DNA of 64,000 bases from Sipunculus nudus (GCA_026874595.1 CM049311.1:75778453-75842452); one strand, 5' to 3'; positions 12,613-25,801 are shown, counted from the stretch's first letter. Numbers and translations are program-made. Notes: generated from the sequence alone by a model not told the origin.

Positions 12613-13493
12613 AAATGAATAAAACGAAATAACTTGTAAAGAGGCTCTCATTTTTTATAATGCGCCGGATATTTTTTTTTCACGTTTCAAAAACCAATGT
12701 GAATTTGCGTTTATATGGCTCCTTTAATCCTTGGAGCCCTTGAGCAGGTGCCCCGTGTGCCCGTGCGTTTGGGCTCACGTATTACAGGACAAACACACAG
12801 CTCGTAGGGCATTCACAAACAATCATTCCAGACTTTCACACGCACACTGTGTTCTACAAATCCTAATATGCCTGTATTTTTATTTCCCACATAACTTGTA
12901 TATGTGGAAGCATATGAGCAATGCTCATATATTTCCACCCACACGCTGCTCAAAGTGATTATGTTATATAGATCTGTATTGTTATTGAAATTTGAAAATA
13001 GATAAAAATATACTCTGTTTTAACACACTTGATCTCTGATACATCCATAGAAACATGAGCTCATCGGGCATTCAAACACTCAGTATGCCACATCATTAAC
13101 ACACTTATCAAAGGATATTCAGACAAACAGTGTTTGGATAGAAATATGTGAGCATTGAATGTCTGTATCTGATATAATAATTTTAAAATGGTGTAAAAAA
13201 AAAGGTCCGTTTTCACATAACCTTGATCTTTGATATATCTGTAAAAATATTAGCAAATTACTGTTTCGCGGGATATAAACACACTGCCGACAGGGCAATC
13301 TGTTTTCAGGTAATCTGTATTTGTCGAAGATATCATTCACGTATCATCTACAAAAAATATGGTTGCAGGCCTTGAGTCCGTAATTTGACTGCTGTGTTCG
13401 CGGATATAACAAAAAATATTGCTTGTGGAAAATGTTAAAAAGAACATAACGCCTCGAGTTATGGGTGGTGTGCGCGTATGTTTGTGATGACCA

Positions 13494-13497
<4 letters not shown>

Positions 13498-13539
<42 letters not shown>
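13498..13539. repeat. (AT)n microsatellite
   Basis: About 21 AT units. Confidence 0.97.
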
Positions 13540-13541
<2 letters not shown>

Positions 13542-13811
13542 CGTCAACTTCAATTCAATTTAATGAGAATTGCTCCAGTTTGGTTCGTTAACATTTCAAA
13601 GGATTCGAAATATTTTAGAGTATCTTAACACTAATATATGGGACTACTCTTTTTCTACTGTCCGCTCAAGAACGAAAAAAACTACGTCAGCGTTATTGAT
13701 TGATACTGAGAGACTGAGAGATTGCATGGCGGTGTTTTTATATACACAAGCTTAGCCGTCATCAGAGAGATATAATAATAAAATACTTGAGGTACAGTTA
13801 CTTACGGAGCT

Positions 13812-14282
13812 GATAAACGCGAAGTCTGTACAGCATAGTACAGTGTTCTTACCCAAATACTGGTATTATAGTATTATAAGGCTTTTATTTGCACGTTGTA
13901 AGGAACCTCTTTGCCGTACGCTCTTTACACAGCGCTTTTCCCTATAGGCCTCCTTCCTATATACCGGTAGCTTCTGTAGAAGCGTAAGATTGCCGCTGCC
14001 TCGGGAGCGTACTTTGCCGGAACTACTCTCATACATACCCGGTGAACTTAGAACTTGAATACTCAGTAGCGAATCCAGAGGGGTGTCCAGTGGGTGTGGA
14101 TAAACGCGAAGTCTGTACAGCATAGTACAGTGTTCTTACCCAAATACTGGTATTATTGTATTATAAGGCTTTTATTTGCACGTTGTAAGGAACCTCTTTG
14201 CCGGAACTACTCTCATACATACCCGGTGAACTTAGAACTTGAATACTCAGTAGCGAATCCAGAGGGGTGTCCAGTGGGTGTG
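13812..14282. repeat. Tandem duplication, ~184-bp unit, one copy interrupted
   Basis: Both copies start GATAAACGCGAAGTCTGTAC (13812 and 14099) and end near GTGTCCAGTGGGTGTG. They are almost identical except that copy 1 carries a 95-bp insertion plus an 8-bp duplication (13917-14019). Copy 2 therefore shows the uninterrupted site. The right part of each unit is the left end of the 14248-14440 element. Confidence 0.9.
13917..14011. mobile_element. 95-bp MITE with 8-bp target duplication
   Basis: The ends are TACGCTC and GAGCGTA, a perfect 7-bp inverted repeat. The match extends imperfectly to about 18 bp through a shared CAGCG. The direct flanks are CTTTGCCG at 13909-13916 and 14012-14019. The tandem neighbour at 14.1-14.3 kb has a single CTTTGCCG and no insert. 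The element equals the two ends (about 45 and 50 bp) of the 691-bp element at 62711-63401, so it is an internal-deletion derivative. Confidence 0.9.
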
Positions 14283-14440
14283 GGTCCCTCCCCCCCCCCC
14301 CCCCGACCCCTCCCTTTTTTTTAGCGACTAATTTTATATGGACTGGGCCTCCTTTTTCCGGACATAGGGACCTTTTATTGGGTTGGCATTATTCTACTGG
14401 GCTGGACCCCTCCATTTCCTGAATCCTGGATCAGCCGCTG
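14248..14440. mobile_element. 193-bp MITE with CAG...ATCCAG ends
   Basis: The left end is CAGTAGCGAATCCAG followed by GGGGTGTCCAG. The right end on the minus strand is CAGCGGCTGATCCAG followed by GGGGTCCAG. The inverted relation of the two ends supports a short hAT-like element. It contains an 18-base C run (14287-14304). The left end alone was copied in the neighbouring tandem duplication. An exact target duplication is not clear. Confidence 0.5.
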
Positions 14441-14718
14441 TATACTGGAACTATTCTCTGTATTACCAAGACGTGCCCATAATATATGGAAATATGGAAA
14501 TCATTTTTATAAGAATATGAACTTCAAAATGTAAACTTCTTAACCAGACCATACTTTTCAAATCTTACATAAATAAATCAGCAAGAAAACCATTATCTAA
14601 CTAGAATACGGGTAGTTGACAGGCGACTACGTGTATCCGCCGAAATCAGAGTGGGACGGGTGAAGTGAGGCATGGATTGAGTGGCAAGGGGAAATAGAGT
14701 GTGTTGCATATTAGCATG

Positions 14719-15270
14719 GATGTCTGCAGCCGAAATGTGTATGTAGGTTGCGCCAACTACCACAAAATCCAGAAAGCTGTCCAAGTTGTATACAAATGCA
14801 AAATTTTAGGCAGATAAGTCAAAGCATTACTTGTATATGAGTGATTTAATCCCACAGCAGACAAACAGAAGGACACTGTGCAAAAATGGTGGCGCCACCA
14901 ATTTTGTGTATGATTAAAAGTTTTATGAGATCTATAACTATGCACAATTTTGGCCCAATCGGTCTGAAGGTTCCCGAGATATGAGCTTGGATGTCTGCAG
15001 CATAAACGTGAATGTAGGTGGCGCCACCTGTCATAAAATCAAGAAAGCTGTCCAGGATGTAAAATTTAACTACAAAATTTGAGGTGGATAAGTCAAACCA
15101 CTGCCGAAATAGGAGTGATTTCACCCAAGGCAGATTAACAAATGGACGCTGTGCAAAAATGGTTGCAAGTGGCGCCACCAGTTTTGCCTATAATAAAGAG
15201 CTATTTGTGATCTATACACATGCAAAATTTTGGCTCAATCGGTCAAACGGTTCCCGAGATATAGGAGTTT
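14719..15270. repeat. Two-copy tandem repeat, unit ~272 bp
   Basis: Units begin ATGTCTGCAGC at 14719 and 14991. Each contains GAAAGCTGTCCA, GATAAGTCAAA, GTGCAAAAATGGT, GGCGCCACC and a closing GGTTCCCGAGATAT. The palindrome GGTGGCGCCACC, complete or nearly so, recurs two times per unit. Divergence between units is moderate. The function is unknown and there is no credible reading frame. The following 15270-15600 stretch continues as unique sequence with a GGC run. Confidence 0.8.
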
Positions 15271-15604
15271 ATGTGTGGAGACAGACGAACAAATGGACGC
15301 TAAGCAGAGAGGAAAGGTCAGAGGTCAACCAAAAATGAGGGCGCAGCAGTTCACATGTGACCCGTTCATAATTCCGAATTTTAAAAAAAAAATCCGCCCA
15401 GTGGTTTCGGAGGAATTCTCCGGAAACCTAAGCGGCGGCGGCGGCGGCGTCCGACTGAAAACATATTATACGCAAAACCCTGTTTTGGCGGATACAGTAA
15501 AGAAGTCTGTTTTTCACAACTTTTTAAATCCGATCAGAACGGTCAAAATTACTTTTTCGATACAAAACGAAAAGTACACTTTAAATCCTCCCATGTATTT
15601 TTAG

Positions 15605-17500
15605 TATTACAAATATTCTTAAAATGAAACTCTGAAAGTTGGCATGTCAGTCACCTGGCCATAAGGCCCAGAAGAAACCAGAGGCTGTAAACTAGAAATA
15701 CTGTAAATACATGCTGCACAGGAATGTATGTAGTATAAATCCTTTTATCCAGATTTTTATTATATTTTAATCTCTCGTCCACTTAAGTATCAACATATTT
15801 TATACTAGAAACTGTTAATATTTAAGTTTGGGAGAATAATTGACAAACTTTAATTGGCACTTACATGCTTTATCATATAATGCTAGAAAAGACTATAAAG
15901 TGTTGAAAGACAAAATCTCGTCACACTGAGAGACCTCCCATCTAAAGCGCTACAGTGTTTCATGACGACTTCTCCAGCTTTAAGGCAGATCTAAAAACAG
16001 ATGAAAATATGGTGACATCGAAAACAGAATAGTAGCAAAATTTGCAGGTATTAGTTCATGTTCTATCTGTTAATACAGTTCATTGGTATTGGTGGCCACT
16101 TGCAGCATTGAAAACAAGAAGCGTCACAGTTGCTGATTTCCCGCGAGAACGGCTTCACGTAGAAGGTTAATCAATCGTTACATATCTTGAGGTATGGGGA
16201 CATTAATACCAAGAGCTAGCTATATGACTCATAAAGTCCTGTACAAACGATTATGACATTAAAAGACAACAGTGAATTCGGTTTATCTCCATTCCTGTAG
16301 GGATTAATCAACGAACAATCATGTAAATGCTACAGGAAACTACTTTCAAATCTCCATATTCTTTAAATTACATAAACATGGGTCTACGACCAAAAATTAG
16401 CTTTTTTTTGTCTCTTGGAATACTGATCAACTCTGACCAAATACTTTTTGTAATTTGCTTCAACCATATGTGAATTAGGTGGGATCGTATGATTTAGTTT
16501 TTAGTTTCGAAATTAGTTTCGCGGCCTGCCTTTGTATCGTTGTCCGGCACAATTAATTTTTTTGTCATCAACATTAAATGTCACATGCCATTTCGTGACA
16601 TTGTTTTAACAAAAACACGGGCAATTTGTAATTGGACATCACAAAAAACCGCCCCTTCAAAAGAGGCGGCACAGATTACGCTTCTCATAATGTAAGGGGT
16701 TAACGGTCGTATGCCAACCAATGTCTGTTTTGGCTTGTTAATATATCAGTGTAATTACTTGCTTGATCGATGCCTAAATAAATAATTTTTTTTCTTTTGT
16801 TTAAGAACTTACAAAAGTAAGGTAATCTTTAAAATATATTTGCGTCTATCCTGCCGGAACTTGAATGCAGGAGGATACAAATCCAGTTTACAATGCCTAA
16901 TTGAATTTCGTCATTTAAAACAAAGGTGTTTATTTCATATGACTTATTTTGATGTCTGATATAATTCAATCTCATGTTATATTCGCCAAAAATTATAAGG
17001 TAAAAGGGCAGGAATCGAAACTCAGTACGCAACTGGCTGATACCAAACATCGGTCCAACAAGTTCACGTCAAAATATGAGTAATTGAACAAGTACTTATC
17101 AGTTTTATCTATCACTATCAATATAGTATGCCTATATAACTCATGTCTAGTAATGCTTAGATAGGTTTGTGGTTTTTCCTTGCAACATTTCTTGTTCCAT
17201 TTATTATTTTTTAATTTGAAATATCCTTATGGCTGTAACACCAGCTGACATGTGTGCCTGATCAGCCGAGCTAGACAGCAGTGACCTGGCAAAATATAAA
17301 AGGGATGGGACAACAGCGCCATCCAGCAGACGGGCATCGAGTGAATATAACTGTATGTAAGCCATACCAATAGATAAAGTCATAAAGTAATATTGCTATA
17401 GCTACGTTGTTCTACATTGAACTATAGACCCAAAGACTTTATTTATGTAATTTATGCAATCTTATTTTTTTTGTGAACCATCGCTCCTCTAACCATTGAC
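15605..17500. other. Intergenic, no supported gene
   Basis: AT-rich sequence with only short frames. A short hairpin CCGCCCCTTC / GAGGCGG lies near 16651. Confidence 0.6.
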
Positions 17501-17986
17501 ATGCAGTCATCATTTCCCACTAGCGACATCTTTTGGCCAACACAGACCTTAAGTATTCGCATCACCTACACATTTAACAAAATCACATTAGTCCTGCCTA
17601 ATAAAAAACAGCCTTATGTTGGAAATCCTTTGTATCCTGGCGATGTTCATGTCATAGTTTTTGGCTATCATCTGTGCAGTTGGCCCGACCAGCTCGAAAT
17701 TTGTCAGACCCGCATGTTATGTAGAACAAATCCAGGGTTAAATAGTAATATTTTCCATTTTTTACCGTACATATCATTGCCAAAAGAAAATAACATTAAC
17801 AACAGGTGTCAGGTAATTAATCAATCCAATATAGGAAGAATTAGTCTGTTTTCATGGCATGCACAGTACAGGTGCCATGGTGGTTACAGTGTCAGTTTCG
17901 CTCATGCATATCAAATACAATACTATTATAATATACGAATGAGGGAACGGCCACATCCTGAGCGTTCCTCCGGCTTCTACTTCTAA
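17501..17986 (+). CDS. Unrecognised open frame, 161 codons (doubtful)
   Basis: This is the longest open frame in the window outside transposons and the receptor gene. It starts ATGCAGTCATCA and ends at a TAA. The translation shows no signal peptide, membrane segment, repeated unit or motif that I recognise. Its composition is not clearly protein-like, and it ends in a chance-looking tail. No splice signals tie it to neighbours. It may be a chance frame, a remnant of a repeat, or a taxon-restricted gene. I give it low weight. Confidence 0.15.
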   Translation: MQSSFPTSDIFWPTQTLSIRITYTFNKITLVLPNKKQPYVGNPLYPGDVHVIVFGYHLCSWPDQLEICQTRMLCRTNPGLNSNIFHFLPYISLPKENNINNRCQVINQSNIGRISLFSWHAQYRCHGGYSVSFAHAYQIQYYYNIRMRERPHPERSSGFYF

Positions 17987-18304
17987 GATATGGGTATATA
18001 TTACAAAGAAAGGCATATGTTAAATTACTAATTTACAATAACCATAATGCATACAATACAAGTTAATGGTAGAAGGTAAACATAAGTTAAATATATTAAA
18101 CACTACATGCACATGTACAGAGATACCTTTTAGCCATTTTAACCAAGGCAAAGTTTGCAGTATGCCCATGCCCTTATCAAGACATTACCTCGCATAAATT
18201 TCGAAACCACTATAGGGTCCTGTCATTTTGAGTACGGACTGAAAAAAGCGAATGTTTTAGGTCGCATGTTATTAAGGATAAACGATTAGTAAAACATTCG
18301 GAAA

Positions 18305-18515
18305 CGTATTGACAGCTAAATGGCGAATCCAGGATTTTTAAGAAAATGGGAGGTCCAACCCAAGAAGACTAATGACTAATCCTGAAAAAAAGATCTACAG
18401 ATTCAGGGGGTCCAGGCCGCAAAAATAACCAGAAATCCTTAAAATAGGTTGCGGCAGATGTAAAGGATCTGCCCCCCCCCCTCCCCCCCCCCCCATCCCC
18501 CCCCCCCCCCCGATC
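18305..18515. repeat. Fragment of a hAT-like dispersed element with poly-C
   Basis: It begins with a GGCGAATCCAGG end-type motif near 18321. It also contains GGGGTCCAGGCCGCAAAAA (18407 onward), which recurs at 58364, and ends in long C runs (18472-18512). No matching far end was found. Confidence 0.5.
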
Positions 18516-18875
18516 TGCTTCTGCAACCTCGTATTACCCAACCACCAGGATGCTGAAGACTCCAACCACAGTGTCATAAATTATCCAAGGCTTTCATTTT
18601 GGGCTCGCAATGTTAGTTTTCATCTTGAGCCATTTGACTCTCTCCCGGTTAAAAATTTATCTTTGTGAAAAAATAAAACCATGTAGAATTATCGACCGGT
18701 GCTAAAATAAACTTAGATAGATAATGGCTGTTACTGTCAGAGGTGTATTATATTTCAAGGGTATCTTAACAACCAACAAAGATATGCATTTTGTAAGGGC
18801 TGCTTTGAAGGGAGCTTCTTCGATTCCACTTCCATCTAGGACTAACTGCACTTCCGACAGCTTCTGTAGCTTATT

Positions 18876-18880
<5 letters not shown>

Positions 18881-18948
<68 letters not shown>
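18881..18948. repeat. (AT)n microsatellite
   Basis: About 34 TA units. Confidence 0.97.
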
Positions 18949-18950
<2 letters not shown>

Positions 18951-19229
18951 AACTTCTATATCCCTCCAGCTTGAATCCTTTAAATTTTTTTTTCAGTCTT
19001 CACCTTATACCTAGGTTAACAGCTTATGGGTCTTTAAAATCAAAATTCTTTTTTTTTTCGTAATACAAAAATTCACTTCAGAGAGAGAGAGAGACTATTG
19101 GCAGATATTTAACATGTCAAACTGTAAAGTTGAAACGGGGAAAACATAAATGCTCAGTACAATTCCCAGTTTGACACATGCAACATATCTTTCCGAAGTG
19201 TTTAACCAGACAGCAAGTATAGTCGTTTA

Positions 19230-19390
19230 TTAAGGCTCTCCTTAGGAAGTAAGTCTTACAAGGTTTGATTAGTTTATTTCTTTTTCAAGTTTTGGGTCTT
19301 TTTTTTTTGTAGATGGACTTTCTTTGTTACCCAGAATGAAAAACCATCGAATGCAATTTTCATCTTCTTTCTTCGAGTTCATCCACCATC
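19230..19390 (+). repeat. Dispersed repeat unit related to 22.98-23.23 kb
   Basis: The series GGTTTGATTAGTTTAT, a T-rich spacer, GTAGATGGACTTTC and ACCATCGA recurs in altered form at 22980-23080 and 23120-23220. This points to a degenerate, partly tandem repeat family. Confidence 0.35.
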
Positions 19391-20801
19391 CAGTAGAAAA
19401 TTTATTAAAAGAATAATTGCAAATTATTAAAGACTTAAGCACGTGTGAACTACCGACAGAATATAACCAAAAAATAACAAAATAACACTGTATGTACCAA
19501 CCTTTGCTCAGGAGCGGGAACTATACATGTAATTAACCATTATCGTTAAATGTTCATGTATGAACTAACTTGAAATGTGCATGATAATCTTAAATTTCTT
19601 TTTATTACGGATATTTATATTGGACTCGTGCTGTCAAATGACTATGAATCGTTGAAGGTGAATTTTGGTCTCTAACCTCAAACACCTGGATTTGGACTTG
19701 GACTTGGACTCAAGTGGCCTGGACTCGGACTTGCACTTGACCCGGATAGGGTTCACTCGACTACATCACTTGTCACATGCATTAACAAACAAAAAGGATT
19801 ACTTAGACATATACATGTCTATAAATATACACATTATAATGCTACAAAGGAGGCATTGGTCATTGAGATGATAGAACAGAGAATATATTATGTATATGTC
19901 TGTAACGACAGAATATATCACGAGACGATAGCCTACATATCGCAATACTTCAATCACGACACGCTACACGTTATGACACATAGTACCCAGGATCAGAGGT
20001 TTCAGACGTTGATCTGGTTGGCAACGCTTCATTATTAATAAATATTGAAACCGCCACTTCAGTGTATTTGATCAGATGCCGTAAATTGATTTCTGACCAA
20101 TGATAATTCGCCTTTCACGCACTAGGCCGCTGACTATTACAAAATGGCCGAGGTCGTCAACGTATCGATACAAGGACTTTTGAAGAAACCGCTACTATAC
20201 TATATGTATCGCGATGTATCGGTGAATCGGTGAATCATTACTGCCCTAGGCCAGACCGCAGGGAAATATCATAAACCATCTGTATGGCATTATGGGATCG
20301 GTACTTGCAATTTCTTATCCCATGTTAAAAAAAAATAAAAGCTACCAAAAAAATCTTTTGGTAAAAATTGGACAGGGGTTTTGAAATAAAGTGGAGACCT
20401 AGAATAAAATCAACACTGAGAGAGCAGCTCCGCGTACACGACACAACTGGTATTGATTATTCTAGAGAGCGACGTGAAGCGTAATAAATTCTTGAGGTAA
20501 GACCGGTCGATTTAGGAACCTAAACAGCAGCTAACGGCTGCTGCATGATAGATGAAACCATTACTAAATTTGTCACCGGCAGTCGACGGCCAATTCTTTT
20601 CTCTCAGGGGTTCACTCCAACATTTCAGACAACACGGACCGGTTATATAGTCACAACACGAACGCAAATTCCCATTTTATTCGAGTGTATGGTAAACAAA
20701 ATCAGCTTCAGAGTAATATGATATTTAGTATGTGTAAAATTCAGCGAATAAATTATGACTAAGGCATTAAATACACACAAGTAATCATAGAACACTTAAA
20801 A

Positions 20802-21711
20802 CAGGGGCGTAGCCAGGATTGAGGGAGGGGAGGGGGGCATGATCAGTGGCGGATCCAGAATTTCGAAAACAGGTGGGGGGGGACTAATATGCATGTATGG
20901 GTACTATGAAAAATGTTATATATACTTGTATATATATGTATATATTATTATTATTATTTTTATTATTACTATACGTTATAAATTTTAGTGTATGAAACTT
21001 TAGTGTAGGTATCCCCCCCCCACATTGGAAATTTTTTGAATATGCAATGTAAAGAGGACATTTTGAGGCAATTTTAACAAAAAAACTAGGATTTTCTCTT
21101 CCCGAAAAAAACTGTTCCCTCATGTCTTTGCGTAAGTAGTCAAACTGTAGAGAGGTTCAATATATAATATCCATATTTCTTTAAAATTAGGATATAAAAA
21201 TTTCAATCGTTTTCAACATGTTAAAGTCAATGGCGCAAAGGCGCATTTACGTTTATGACTTGCAAAATATTATCTTTTTAATGAAAATCTCGGAGTGAAA
21301 TAACTGATATGTTAATGTCTTATGTTAAACTTTGTTAAACTAAATTTCACCGGGATCCGTGGTTCTCGACAGAACACAGGACCTAAGACCACAGATCGCG
21401 AGTAAGGTATCAACAGAGGATCGAACCATAAGATTGTCCACGGTCAACCCTCCACTAGGGCCTGGTGGTCTGCGGTGTTCTGCAGCTGTTCATAAATATC
21501 CTCATCCTCAACTAATGAATTTGCAGTATAATTAACTGCAGATAACTTAATTAAAATCTAATTGCTAATTAATAAAAAGAAATATGAAAAACGAAAATTT
21601 ACCACGAAAATTTGGAAATTAGATAAAATGAGAGATATTGCAGCTCAACGGGGGCCGCGCGCGGAAGGCGCCCTCTCTTTTGGATCCCCTACTGATAGCA
21701 AAGGCAATTTA

Positions 21712-21766
<55 letters not shown>

Positions 21767-21864
21767 TATTAGATTCAGTAAAATTCCGAAAGTACGGCAG
21801 GTACTGGATGCAAGGGGGGGGGGGGGGCATGGCTCCCTGCGGCCCCCCTCTGGCTACGACCCTG
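20802..21864. mobile_element. hAT-like element with CAGGGGCGTAGCCAG ends
   Basis: The left end is CAGGGGCGTAGCCAG and the right end on the minus strand is CAGGGTCGTAGCCAG, 14 of 15 identical, each followed by G-rich sequence. The 8-base flanks (ACTTAAAA and AAACAAAA) match poorly, so the target duplication is not proven. Inside are a second end-type motif, CAGTGGCGGATCCAG at 20845, which suggests nesting, and an (AT)n run. There is no transposase frame, so it is non-autonomous. Confidence 0.5.
21715..21763. repeat. (AT)n microsatellite
   Basis: About 24 TA units inside the element above. Confidence 0.97.
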
Positions 21865-22977
21865 AAACAAAACAAACTATGAATATACTTTAAATAGTTA
21901 TGTTAAGCACGTGATGTATCATTCGGAATATGTGCATAGGATAAGGACATAGGATAACATGGATTGAACCTTTTTCATTGGCTCACAGATCGTTTGTTTT
22001 ATCGTTAAAAGAAGTTCGATATTGATTCCTTGGTGTTCATATGTAATCAAATAAAAATATGTAGAATATAGTATCTTGAATTTTGATCGTAGCATAAATG
22101 CATAAATATTATACTTTAATAAGACTGGGTGCTGATATATGTAATTATCTTGATATTTCATATACTTCGTATATCTTGTATGTTTTACATGGCCATCAGG
22201 ACAGGTCGTCCTTCCCTCACATATATAGTCATGCTTTTTTTAATGTTCACCAGTTCTGCATTTGTTTTTTTTTTATAAACTATGGAATTTTCTATTGTGC
22301 TTCTCCAAATACGTTTCATATTTATATGTTTACGGATAATTAAGCTCAAATGTTTTGTTTTAAAAGCAAAATAGACGCAAAAGTAATAAATGCAAAGAAA
22401 ATAACCTTATCAGAAATTCCTGCAAAAGAGGATAAAAAATATCGAATCTAAACAAAAAAATAACGTGATCAGGAAAATGTATAATAACATGTACTTAAAA
22501 TAACGCAGATTTATTGAATAAATGGTCTGATGCACGTCCCTCCACAACATGAACGGTATCAGGGACCGTATTTAAAGGGGCGCCGTGTAAAATTCAAACG
22601 ATGTGTTACAAACAACTACATTTTGTTAAGAAAATATTTGTTGAAAACCATCTTGACATCGCAACAAAAATATTCATTATTGTTCTGCCTGCGTCTTTTG
22701 CAGCACTTGGCATGCAAACAAAATGAGAGCGTATGATGCACACAAGCAATAAAAAAAACTCTTGTCTGATCATCAATCATTCAAATGAACGAAGAATTTC
22801 GCATATTTCTTTGCGTACCTGTTGCTCCGGTTTGGTTCGCGAACTGTATGGATTTTCGAAATGTCACGGAAAATGCCAGGTGAACACTGGATATGAGAGG
22901 AGTTGTAAACACTCACTTTGTTTTTATGATCGATTATTCAGGTAAATGAAGATTAGGTGTCAGTCACTCATTGTATT

Positions 22978-23500
22978 TAAAGGTGTTTTGGGTTTGATTA
23001 GTTCATCTCTACATTAATATTTTGGTCAACACATTTTTTGGATAGACTTTTGTAGGTCCCGCGGAGTGCAAGGTTACCGATTACAATTTTTCTAAGCCTT
23101 CAACGTTAGGAGGAATGCTTTTAGGGATTGATGAGTTTATTTTATATCCATATTTGGTTACAATAAAAGATGTGGATTGCGCTTTTCTAAAGGTCCCCTG
23201 AATGTAAAGCCATCGACTTTTTTTCTGCTATTTCCTGTTTCCTCTGATTTTTTCTAAGTATTACTTATTTTCAAAAGGTGAAATTCGTGCTTAATGTAAG
23301 CCCAAAGTCATAGATTTGCACCTGGTATTTTTTACCTTAATCTTATCCGAAAGGCCGTACAATCCTTAGCGGGTTCTCCATTATCGCCCACTTCTGTCCC
23401 TGTTTACGCTAGATCTCCAATATGACTAAAACTGACCTTTGGGCAAAATATTATCAGTCATAGGTGACAGATATGCCCCTGATATTTGATTTTGACATAT
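22978..23500. repeat. Mosaic of dispersed repeat fragments
   Basis: Two degenerate ~140-base units (22980-23080 and 23120-23220) with GGTCCC, GTAAAGCCATCGA and TTTTGG motifs are followed by an inverted copy of the 2.2-kb repeat at 23425-23500. No coding content is visible. Confidence 0.4.
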
Positions 23501-25754
23501 CTTATTTCCGAGGATATAAGTGTTTTCCTCAATTATTTGCAAGTCATATGAGTTGAACTTTATAGCTGTAATTGGAAAATGTCCAGGCGTATTTCTGGGT
23601 TTGTTTTCTTTATCGACTTAAGTATAGATTTTTACTAGCACAGTAAATGAGTATGTACTTGGTTATACGTACACATTTCCATAACCTGTAGTTAAAGTCA
23701 AGACCATTCGGCTATGAAAAACTTTACTAGACCAATTTCCAGTAACCTGACTGCAAACTCCTAGCCTAAATCACTTTAAAAGGTTCCCATCACCTACTTT
23801 TTGAAAAAGAATTTGTGGTTTCTGGCTACCACTGTGTATATAAATGATGAAAGGGTACTTTTGGTTGTGAAAAATGTTTATAAAGCCTTCGTGAAGGATG
23901 TGTGGACTTGTGTATCAACAACATCTTTCTAAACACAACAATGCTAAAAAACGGGAAAAACATGTAACCTAAGTTGGTAGGTTGCACAAATGCGGAGGTA
24001 GAAATGTAACTTATTGCGAAAAGTCATTTGCAAAGTTCGGCTTATCTGACTTGCTGCCAGATGCCCTTGTTAAATTTGTTTAATTATTTTGGCGGGCCCC
24101 GACATATTATTTACACGTTGATATAAACAAAACAGCTTTTTTATGAAAGCTCCAAGGGGTCACCTTTAGTTTATAAAGGTCAGATTTGGTGATTTGGTCC
24201 CTTTAAAAATCAACCTATTATGGAGATCTATTGATCACGTCAAAAAACCGATATCAACTGTTAAGGGTTTTCCTTAAAAATAAAAGGCATCTGTTTCTGA
24301 CGTCCCTAGCCTTTTGTCCTAAAACTGCTTTATAATTTGGACCTACAGCTATGAAGGCAATATTCTATGCTGACTTGGGAACGGTTAATTACATGTTTTT
24401 GCAAACATTTCTCATAATATACCGTGCAGTCACTCCTAGTGGTCACCTGGCAACAGAGTGACGTCACTGAGGTGCTGTTTCTAATTTGACAGAGGCAGAT
24501 GAGCCCCCGGATATGAGGCTAATGGGTCAGATAATCTGAGCTCCGTTTTGTATCTGATCTGCCTCTGCCTCCATCAGAGATGCATGTGGTTACGTCTAGG
24601 GAGTATTAACGATGACAGGCTTTGTATCCGATATGCATATGGCGGCTTCTACAGGATGGACCCATTGGATACAACCATATAAAAACCAAGGTTACATCTT
24701 TTTTTTAACACAATATACCCATAAACAAGGTTAGCATAATAAAAGCAGCTGCTCACTGAATTTTTAATTTAGATTTATAATATTCTAAAACGTGACATAT
24801 CAAGTTAGGTTGGCAACTTATGGCAGACGGCATATGTCACTTATCACTGAGCCAAGAGGGACGAAAGGGATGTAAAATATAAAAAATGGTTCCTGTCATG
24901 GATAAATTTATCTCATATGAGTCCTTTAGCCCCTAGCGCCATATCGGATCTCTGACATAACCAGTCAAATTATCATTGGCTACTGAGTCGGATTGTCACG
25001 GCTATTTAACCCCTCGTCCGCGTATATGTCAAACTATGTAATATTGAGGTTTGGCAGAAAAATCTCCAAATTTTATGGGCATGTCACACAGGTCGAACAG
25101 ACCATAGTTACACATACGTGAAATTTCGGTATGACAGTCGGTGCATAGATATATGATGGCCTACCATACATTTAGTTACAATAATATAACTAGCTAGAAG
25201 GCCAGGAATATGAATTCATTTAGCCTTTGCACAACTTGTAAAGATAACCGTTGGAATTGTTAATAATATTTTTATTCACACATTGAATTACACAGTTTCC
25301 AGAAAGGACATGTTTCTATAACAACATTCTTGTTCATACAAACATTCTAAATTTACACGTCTCCCATACTTGAATCTGCGTATGCAGACTTTAGCTAAAC
25401 AGATATACTCTTGTATACTGTCTTGCATATATATGGCATACATAATATTCTGTATAACTACGTTGTCTCCTTATTCTTCTCCATAAACAAGCTGTTGCTT
25501 TACGGGATTAGGAAGAAATATCCAACTGTATCTCTTACTTTTCAGAATCTACACAAATAATTATTAAAGACATTTTACTTACATCAATGTAACTAACATT
25601 GCTTCTTTTCTTAGTCAAGTAAAAATCTCGTCCATACAAACTCCTAGTTTCATTTAATGGAAACTTTGTTTCCCACATATAGGTAACCTGTACAATTAAT
25701 ATTTATTTACAAATAAATTTTACAAGGAAACGATACTATTTACACAGTATGTCT

Positions 25755-25758
<4 letters not shown>

Positions 25759-25799
<41 letters not shown>
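25759..25799. repeat. (AT)n microsatellite
   Basis: About 20 AT units. Confidence 0.97.
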
Positions 25800-25801
<2 letters not shown>

